Of a stretch of 11,359 bases of DNA, positions 6,632 through 11,359 are shown piece by piece. The stretch covers positions 1 through 11,359 of the forward strand of contig JAEWWD010000306.1 in NCBI GenBank assembly GCA_023396535.1, given 5' to 3'. Made by a program: the position numbers and the translations under genes. Each line of letters starts with the position of its first letter. Positions within the stretch are counted from its first letter, which is position 1. The notes below the pieces were generated by a model that searched no databases, was not told where the DNA came from, and saw only the letters and a program-made list of their open reading frames with translations. This stretch comes from Bacillota bacterium. GTDB taxonomy: Bacteria > Bacillota > Clostridia > Christensenellales > CAG-138.

Positions 6632-7066
6632 TTACTCGTCTTCCTCCGAAATATCGTCCTCGATGTCATCCAGATCGTCAGCCACATCGTCGGCCAGGCT
6701 GTCCTCCGCCAACTCGTCCTCGTCCTCGCCGTCGCCGAATTCCTTGTGTATCTCCTGCAGATCCTCCGTAGGAATATCCGTGGAAAGCGGCACATCGATT
6801 TCGTCGAGTTGCGTCATATCCATGGCGATGGGCGTGGGCTGCTCCATCAATGTTTCCATCTTTTCACGACGACGACGCTCGCTCAAGCAATACGCGCAGA
6901 GCTCCTGTCCATTCAACGCGGGATTTTCCCCGCATTCTATGCAGATATTCTGCATGTCTTCCGAATCGTCAGCCTCTCCCTTCATTTCACGGCGGCAGAC
7001 ATTGCAATATTTTTCATCATCCTTAATATAGTTCAGTTCACATCTGGGGCACTTGCGCAGACCCAT
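6632..7066 (-). CDS. Double zinc-ribbon protein with acidic C-terminal tail
   Basis: The 144-residue protein contains two copies of the same metal-binding pattern, C-x2-C-x11-C-x2-C: Cys6/9/21/24 and Cys42/45/57/60. A basic stretch RRRREK (65-69 region) follows. The tail from about 111 onward is almost all Asp and Glu. The ribbons would bind one zinc each. The acidic tail could mimic nucleic acid or contact a basic partner. No enzyme motif is seen and I do not recognise a named family. I chose the ATG at 7066 because GGAGG lies eight bases before it on the minus strand. An ATG five codons earlier (7081) would place that site inside the coding region. It has its own promoter upstream and is followed by the phosphoesterase gene. 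A role in transcription or translation is possible but is only inference. Confidence 0.85.
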   Translation of the reverse strand: MGLRKCPRCELNYIKDDEKYCNVCRREMKGEADDSEDMQNICIECGENPALNGQELCAYCLSERRRREKMETLMEQPTPIAMDMTQLDEIDVPLSTDIPTEDLQEIHKEFGDGEDEDELAEDSLADDVADDLDDIEDDISEEDE

Positions 7067-7103
7067 TCTATCATCCTCCATTGCGGTATCCGGTGCCGCG
7101 AAA

Positions 7104-7118
7104 GCCGGACGTTCCGGC
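7104..7118 (-). other. Hairpin in the leader of the zinc-ribbon gene
   Basis: A six-base perfect stem GCCGGA/TCCGGC with a three-base loop lies in the roughly 80-base leader between the predicted transcription start and the zinc-ribbon ATG. No run of T follows on the minus strand, so it is not a convincing terminator. It may simply be leader structure. Confidence 0.35.
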
Positions 7119-7154
7119 CTGGCTCGCGCGCCCGAACAGCTTTAACCCTATCCT

Positions 7155-7183
7155 ATTATGCGAAAGGCCGCCCACGCTGTCAA
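7155..7183 (-). promoter_or_regulatory. Sigma-A-type promoter for the zinc-ribbon/phosphoesterase pair
   Basis: On the minus strand there is a perfect -35 box TTGACA (7183-7178), a 17-base spacer and a -10 box CATAAT (7160-7155, five of six consensus bases). Transcription would start near 7148, giving a leader of about 80 bases before the ATG at 7066. The promoter lies in the 145-base gap between engB and the zinc-ribbon gene. The two downstream genes can therefore be expressed apart from lon and engB. Confidence 0.75.
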
Positions 7184-7211
7184 GCACCGTATGCGGCCAT
7201 ACAAAAAAATA

Positions 7212-7829
7212 TTATTCGACATTCGCCGCACCTGCATCCGCAACCACCTGTGAAATGCGTTCAAGCAGCTCCTGCCGACCCAATCCCTCCTGCACCGAAT
7301 AGGGCAGCGCATACGGAGGCGCGCCCAGAGCCTTTGCAGCGGCATTGGCAGATTGCTGCCTTCGCGATCTGGGCAGCTTATCGGCCTTGGTAGCGACGAG
7401 CGTATAGGGCACGCCATAATACAGCATCCATTTGAACATTTGCCGATCCTCCGCCGTAGGCGCATGTCGGATATCCAGCAGCAGAAACAGATGCGTCACT
7501 CGGCCGGAGCTCAGGTATTGCTCCATCAAGGCGCCCCACGCCTGCTGCTGATCCTTGGGAGCTTTTGCAAACCCGTACCCGGGCAAATCCACCAAATAGA
7601 ATGAACGGTTGATCACGAAAAAGTTGATCAGCCTTGTCTTGCCCGGGCTCTGCGAGGTTTTGGCCAGCTTATAATTGTTGCACAACGAATTGATCAGAGA
7701 CGATTTGCCTACATTGGATTTCCCAACGATGGCAATTTCAGCTCCCAGCCGTTCCGGATATTGCGAACCTGTCCCGACGCTCGTAAAGAATTCCGCCTGC
7801 CGGATGGCGAATTGTTCTTGATCGGTCAT
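7212..7829 (-). CDS. ysxC: Ribosome-biogenesis GTP-binding protein EngB/YsxC
   Basis: An essential small GTPase in many bacteria, acting in late assembly of the 50S ribosomal subunit. The 205-residue protein, a normal length for the family, has G1 GKSNVGKSS at 36-44, the switch I Thr65 in GKTRLINFF, G3 DLPG at 81-84, G4 TKAD at 147-150 and a G5-like YSVQEGLG near 177. The PGYGFAKAP sequence after G3 is characteristic of EngB. I chose the ATG at 7829, which overlaps the lon stop as ATGA. A GGGGG-type ribosome binding site lies eight bases upstream within lon. An upstream in-frame start would read far into lon without a matching domain. The overlap implies translational coupling to lon, the same gene order as in Bacillus. 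No clear hairpin terminator follows; only a T-rich stretch follows the stop. Confidence 0.96.
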   Translation of the reverse strand: MTDQEQFAIRQAEFFTSVGTGSQYPERLGAEIAIVGKSNVGKSSLINSLCNNYKLAKTSQSPGKTRLINFFVINRSFYLVDLPGYGFAKAPKDQQQAWGALMEQYLSSGRVTHLFLLLDIRHAPTAEDRQMFKWMLYYGVPYTLVATKADKLPRSRRQQSANAAAKALGAPPYALPYSVQEGLGRQELLERISQVVADAGAANVE

Positions 7830-10213
7830 GCCTGCGCCCCCTTTTGCGCCTGCCAGCCAGGCGAGCAGGGTTGCGCCGCATAGAAGGGATATTCCGCCTG
7901 CATGCCTTTTCGCTGCGGCTTCTGTGTCAGCATTTCCGCGAACACCTGATCCAGGGTTTCCACGAAGCAAAAATCCAGCTCGGTTCGGATCTGTTCGGGA
8001 ATTTCCTCAATGTCTTTCTTGTTTCCCACGGGCAGCACCACGCGCGTAATGCCCGCACGCAGAGCGGCAAGCGATTTTTCCCGCACGCCGCCGATGGGCA
8101 GCACGCGTCCCCGCAAGCTGATCTCCCCCGTCATCGCGCGATCGGCATGGACGGGAATTCTGGTCAGCGCGCTCAGTACGGCCGTCGCCATGGCAATGCC
8201 CGCGCTGGGACCGTCCTTCGGTACGGCGCCTTGCGGTACGTGCAAATGAATATCCAATTTGGAGAGAGCGTCCGGTTCCAGCCCCCATTCGGCGGCGTGG
8301 GCGCGTACATACGTCATCGCCGCGCGGCCGGATTCCTGCATGACATCGCCCAAATGCCCCGTCAACTGTATGGCGCCTGTACCGGGCGTAACGGCCGCCT
8401 CGATGCTCAGCGTTTCGCCGCCAACCGGCGTCCACGCAAGGCCCGTTACCACGCCGATTTCGTCCACAGCCCGCGCTTCATCGGATCTGTAACGCGGCTG
8501 ACCCAGGAATTCCGTAATCCTTTGCGCGTTAATCGTAACACGTGTCTGCCCCTGTGCGATCAGGCAGGCGGCTTTCCGGCAAACGGCAGCCAGCATACGC
8601 TCCAACTCACGCACGCCAGCCTCGCGCGTATAACCGCCGATGATGGAGGCCAGTTGCCCGTCCGTAATTCTCAGATTGCCTTTTTTCAGGCCGTGCGCGG
8701 CCAACTGCTTGGGCAGCAGGTGCAGTTTGGCGATCTGCAGTTTTTCTTCCGCAAGATAGCTTTGTACGTGTATAACCTCCATGCGGTCCAACAGCGGCTT
8801 GGGGATGTTCTGCTCATCGTTTGCCGTAGTAAGCAGCATGGCATGGGAAAGATCATAGGGCAACTCCAGAAAATGGTCCTTAAACGCAAAATTCTGCGCG
8901 CCGTCAAGCACCTCCAGCATGGCCGCCGCGGGATCGCCTTTATAATCTGAAGCAAGCTTGTCGATTTCATCGAATAACAAAACGGGATTGATTGACCCAG
9001 CCTGCCGCATAGCCGCTATGATTCGCCCGGGCATCGCGCCGATATAGGTGCGCCGGTGGCCCCGTATTTCAGCTTCATCGCGTATGCCGCCCAAGCTCAT
9101 TCGTACAAAGCCGCGCCCCATAGCCTCCGCGATAGACGCAACGATGGATGTTTTGCCCACGCCCGGCGGGCCAGCCAGGCATAATATCTGTCCGTTGGGT
9201 TTGCCGATCAGCTTTTGTACGGCGAGATATTCTAAAATGCGGTCCTTCACCTTTTCCATTCCGTAATGGTTGCGCTCCAGCACCGCGCGCGCATGCGCGA
9301 GATCAAGATTATCCTGTGTTTGCTCCATCCAGGGAAGGTCCAACACGCACTCAATATAACTGCGGGCCATGGGCGCTTCGTGCGAACCGGTCGGCAACGC
9401 ATCCAGCCGGGCAATCTCCTTCTTCAGGCGTTCAGCGACCGCTTCGGGCAGTTGCTTCTGTTCCATACGCTGGCGGTAAGCATCCGCCTCCTGGTCGTCG
9501 TCCTCGCCGAGCTCTTTTTTGATGACGCGAATTTTTTCACGCAGATAATGCTCTTTTTGAGTTTTCTCTATTTCGTCATGCAGTTTTTGCGTAATCTGCT
9601 GATCCAGGCGCAATACGTCCAGCTCGCGATACAGCATGGTAGCAAGCATCATGAGTCGTTCCTGCGCATGGCTTTCCTCCAGCAGTTTCTGGCGTTCCGC
9701 GGGATCGGTAATGACCAGCGCCGCCACGGCGTCCGCAAATTCGCCGGGGTCGGTAACGGCTTCGGCAGAAGAGCGTTGGCTCGAAGTCAGTTTTCCAGTC
9801 AGCTTTGCGAACTCGGCAAAACTCTCCATTACGCGCCTGCGCAGCGCTTCCATCGCCGCGGTATCTCCGTCTATTTGCGCGATGTCGTAAACGCTCGCTT
9901 CAAAATACGGATCTTCGGAGGTAAAATGCCCTATATGCGCGCGGGACAAGCCTGTGACAAGCATATGTATGCCGTCCCCCTGGATGCGGAATACCTGCTT
10001 GATACGGCATATGGTACCTACGCTCGCCAATCCTTCCTTCTCCGGCTCGGCCTCCTGCGCGTCCCTCTGTGTGCAGAAAAAAGCCATTCCATCGCCGGAA
10101 GCGGCAGCCTGTATGGCGGCAAGCGTTTTCTTTCGTCCCGCGTCGCAATGCACGATCTCGCCCGGAAGCACGACCATGCCGCGCAACGGTATGACGGGCA
10201 GGGTTTGCAACAT
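7826..10213 (-). CDS. lon: ATP-dependent protease Lon (LonA)
   Basis: A cytoplasmic AAA+ serine protease that degrades damaged and regulatory proteins as a hexamer. Domains in order are the N-terminal substrate domain (LPVIPLRGMVVLPG at the start), a coiled-coil-like segment about 200-270, the AAA+ module, and the protease domain. The AAA+ module has Walker A GPPGVGKT near 348-355, Walker B LLFDEID near 412-418 and sensor TTAND. The protease domain has catalytic Ser in PKDGPSAG near 670 and Lys in GGVREKSLAA near 713. The length of 795 residues is typical. I prefer the ATG at 10213: the GAGGTG site (10226-10221) lies seven to nine bases from it but almost touches the ATG at 10219, which would add two residues. 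About 30 residues after the usual Lon end form an extra tail that overlaps the engB ribosome binding site. It has its own promoter and couples to engB by an ATGA overlap. Confidence 0.97.
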   Translation of the reverse strand: MLQTLPVIPLRGMVVLPGEIVHCDAGRKKTLAAIQAAASGDGMAFFCTQRDAQEAEPEKEGLASVGTICRIKQVFRIQGDGIHMLVTGLSRAHIGHFTSEDPYFEASVYDIAQIDGDTAAMEALRRRVMESFAEFAKLTGKLTSSQRSSAEAVTDPGEFADAVAALVITDPAERQKLLEESHAQERLMMLATMLYRELDVLRLDQQITQKLHDEIEKTQKEHYLREKIRVIKKELGEDDDQEADAYRQRMEQKQLPEAVAERLKKEIARLDALPTGSHEAPMARSYIECVLDLPWMEQTQDNLDLAHARAVLERNHYGMEKVKDRILEYLAVQKLIGKPNGQILCLAGPPGVGKTSIVASIAEAMGRGFVRMSLGGIRDEAEIRGHRRTYIGAMPGRIIAAMRQAGSINPVLLFDEIDKLASDYKGDPAAAMLEVLDGAQNFAFKDHFLELPYDLSHAMLLTTANDEQNIPKPLLDRMEVIHVQSYLAEEKLQIAKLHLLPKQLAAHGLKKGNLRITDGQLASIIGGYTREAGVRELERMLAAVCRKAACLIAQGQTRVTINAQRITEFLGQPRYRSDEARAVDEIGVVTGLAWTPVGGETLSIEAAVTPGTGAIQLTGHLGDVMQESGRAAMTYVRAHAAEWGLEPDALSKLDIHLHVPQGAVPKDGPSAGIAMATAVLSALTRIPVHADRAMTGEISLRGRVLPIGGVREKSLAALRAGITRVVLPVGNKKDIEEIPEQIRTELDFCFVETLDQVFAEMLTQKPQRKGMQAEYPFYAAQPCSPGWQAQKGAQA

Positions 10214-10228
10214 ATCCATTCACCTCGT

Positions 10229-10248
10229 GTACCCATTATAGCGGGTAC
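10229..10248. promoter_or_regulatory. Inverted repeat around the lon -10 box
   Basis: GTACCC (10229-10234) and GGGTAC (10243-10248) form a six-base inverted repeat with an eight-base spacer that contains the whole -10 box of lon. A protein bound here would block the promoter. It does not match the HrcA CIRCE element or the CtsR heptad repeats as I know them. It may be chance. Confidence 0.4.
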
Positions 10249-10263
10249 CTGTATGAATGACAA
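10235..10263 (-). promoter_or_regulatory. Sigma-A-type promoter for lon
   Basis: On the minus strand the -35 box is TTGTCA (10263-10258, five of six consensus bases), followed by exactly 17 bases and a perfect -10 box TATAAT (10240-10235). Transcription would start near 10228, leaving a leader of only about 15 bases that is mostly the ribosome binding site. Its position between the lonB stop and the lon start shows that lon and engB can be expressed independently of lonB. Confidence 0.85.
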
Positions 10264-10293
10264 GTTATGCGCCTGCCGGTCAATGTGTGAATC

Positions 10294-11359
10294 TTATGGA
10301 AGGGGAACTGCAGAATTCCTTTCGCATTTTAATGCGGAGGCAATCTCCTGCGGCTTCGCGGCAGCCTGTTCCTTCCTTGCAGCGGCAAACGCTGCTTCCT
10401 GCGCCGACGGCAGCGGTACCACCATATCGCCCAAGGCGGCGGTTTCTTCATCAAACGCGATACGTACAACCTCCGCAAGTTGCTCCACCGGCAACACCTC
10501 CACACCTATATCCGCAAAGTCGTCTTCCCAGTTTGCTACGGGTATGATCACGCGCGTTGCGCCTGCCGCGGCGGCCGCTTCAAGTTTTTCACGCACGCCG
10601 CCGACCGGCCGCACATCGCCGGAAATAGTGATTTCGCCGGTAGCAGCGAGCAAATGATCGGCAGCCCGGTTGGTCAGCGCGCTGTAAAGGGCGATCGCCA
10701 TAGCTACCCCCGCGCTCGGGCCGTCCACCGGAATGCCTCCCGGTATGTTGAAACGTACATGCGCGCGGGAGCAATCCTGTTTCATATGCCTGGAAAGCGC
10801 CGCAACGACATTCTCCACCGAGCCACGCGCGGTGCTTTTTCGTTTCAATTTCCTGTCCGGCAGATTCAGTTCCTCTTCCTCCACAATGCCGTTGAGCGTG
10901 AGCGTGCCGTGACCATCATAGGCGGGCACAACGGCGCATTCTATCTCAAGCACAAGCCCCTGCCCCGCCCCCGCTACAGCAAGGCCGTTGGAAGAGCCTA
11001 CGCGCGGATGCTTGGGCATATGCGATTCCATTCTCGGCATATAATTGCAGGTATGCACCACCCAATCCACATCCACGCGCTCCACACGGTCTCGCCCCTC
11101 GCTGTGCGCAATGCCGCAGGAAAGCTGCACGATGTTAACGGCGTCCCGCCCGCTGTGCGCGTGCAGCGCGCAGCGATACAGCGCTTCCGGCACTATATTG
11201 TAACCGGCGCGCGCGGCTGCGCCTGCGGCGACCTGCTCCAGTTCCCGCTGCCCCAGAGGCTTGAAATACAGCTCCACACAGCGGGAGCGCAACGCCGGCG
11301 GCATTTCCTCCGGCCGGCGCGTAGTCGCCCCTACCAGGCGAAAATCCGCGGGCAGGCCG
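10294..11359 (-). CDS. lonB: Sporulation-type ATP-dependent protease LonB, C-terminal part (partial)
   Basis: The frame is open to the right edge, giving 354 visible C-terminal residues; the N-terminal part and the Walker motifs lie outside. The visible AAA+ end carries FRLVGATTRRPEEMPPAL.SRC, with the sensor and arginine-finger region. Next come NGLAVAG.GQGLVLEIE and GIVEEEE...RKSTARGSVENV, which are LonB features, then the protease domain. The catalytic Ser is in IPVDGPSAGVAM (about visible residue 215) and the Lys in GGVREKLEAA (about 258). LonB is a Lon paralogue without the long N-terminal substrate domain, found in spore formers and made in the forespore in Bacillus. The related LonC family is the main alternative. 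About 50 Ala- and Glu-rich residues follow the protease domain, an unusually long tail. It lies directly upstream of lon, as in Bacillus. Confidence 0.88.
   Translation of the reverse strand, partial: GLPADFRLVGATTRRPEEMPPALRSRCVELYFKPLGQRELEQVAAGAAARAGYNIVPEALYRCALHAHSGRDAVNIVQLSCGIAHSEGRDRVERVDVDWVVHTCNYMPRMESHMPKHPRVGSSNGLAVAGAGQGLVLEIECAVVPAYDGHGTLTLNGIVEEEELNLPDRKLKRKSTARGSVENVVAALSRHMKQDCSRAHVRFNIPGGIPVDGPSAGVAMAIALYSALTNRAADHLLAATGEITISGDVRPVGGVREKLEAAAAAGATRVIIPVANWEDDFADIGVEVLPVEQLAEVVRIAFDEETAALGDMVVPLPSAQEAAFAAARKEQAAAKPQEIASALKCERNSAVPLP

Noticed and set aside
6309..7031. A 240-codon plus-strand frame rich in Ser
   Set aside because: The Ser runs are the antisense of the Asp/Glu tail of the zinc-ribbon protein. 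No start signal is seen.
7189..7209. Small hairpin GTATG/CATAC next to a run of A as a terminator for engB
   Set aside because: On the minus strand the T run comes before the stem rather than after it, and the plus-strand orientation has A instead of T after the stem, so it does not fit an intrinsic terminator in either direction.
9266..10657. A 463-codon open frame on the plus strand opposite lon and the end of lonB
   Set aside because: It crosses the lon promoter and two certain genes and shows no domain. It is a shadow of high-GC coding sequence.

Overview
The window looks like a chromosomal segment of an endospore-forming member of the Bacillota, probably a Clostridia-type lineage with a moderately high GC content. 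The main evidence is the block lonB - lon - engB, all on the minus strand. This is the order I recall from Bacillus subtilis (lonB, lonA, ysxC), and LonB is known from spore formers. Strong GGAGG-like ribosome binding sites and a textbook sigma-A-type promoter agree. No mobile element, CRISPR array, rRNA or tRNA was seen. Genes are tightly packed, and no gene-free stretch reaches 300 bases.

Plus-strand half (1-5804). This begins with the last residues of an ABC permease. An importer ATPase and a substrate-binding lipoprotein follow, completing a transporter of the Fe3+/phosphonate/hexose-phosphate type. A strong intrinsic terminator sits directly after the lipoprotein gene. Only 20 bases beyond its T run begins a second tight group: a four-helix membrane protein of unknown function, a HAD-family hydrolase with an altered first motif, a LacI/GalR-type ligand-binding protein with no DNA-binding domain, and a stand-alone ComEC-like metallo-beta-lactamase-fold hydrolase. 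Spacing (a 5-base gap, then an 11-base overlap) points to co-expression of at least the first three. A working hypothesis is import of an organophosphate-like solute, dephosphorylation by the HAD enzyme, and sensing by the LacI-like protein. The substrate is not shown by the sequence.

Convergence point (5805-5863). A perfect 12-bp-arm inverted repeat ends the plus-strand group and may also act on the minus-strand genes.

Minus-strand half (5864-11359). In transcription order this holds lonB (partial, running off the right edge), lon with its own clear promoter, and engB coupled to lon by an ATGA overlap. A second promoter then drives a double zinc-ribbon acidic protein and a calcineurin-like metallophosphoesterase. 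The lonB-lon-engB part is housekeeping and sporulation protein quality control plus ribosome assembly. The zinc-ribbon/phosphoesterase pair is of unknown role.

Most of the window is recognisable. The parts least explained by known biology are the HTH-less LacI-like protein, the HAD enzyme lacking its usual general acid/base aspartate, and the way both are separated from the ABC importer by a terminator.
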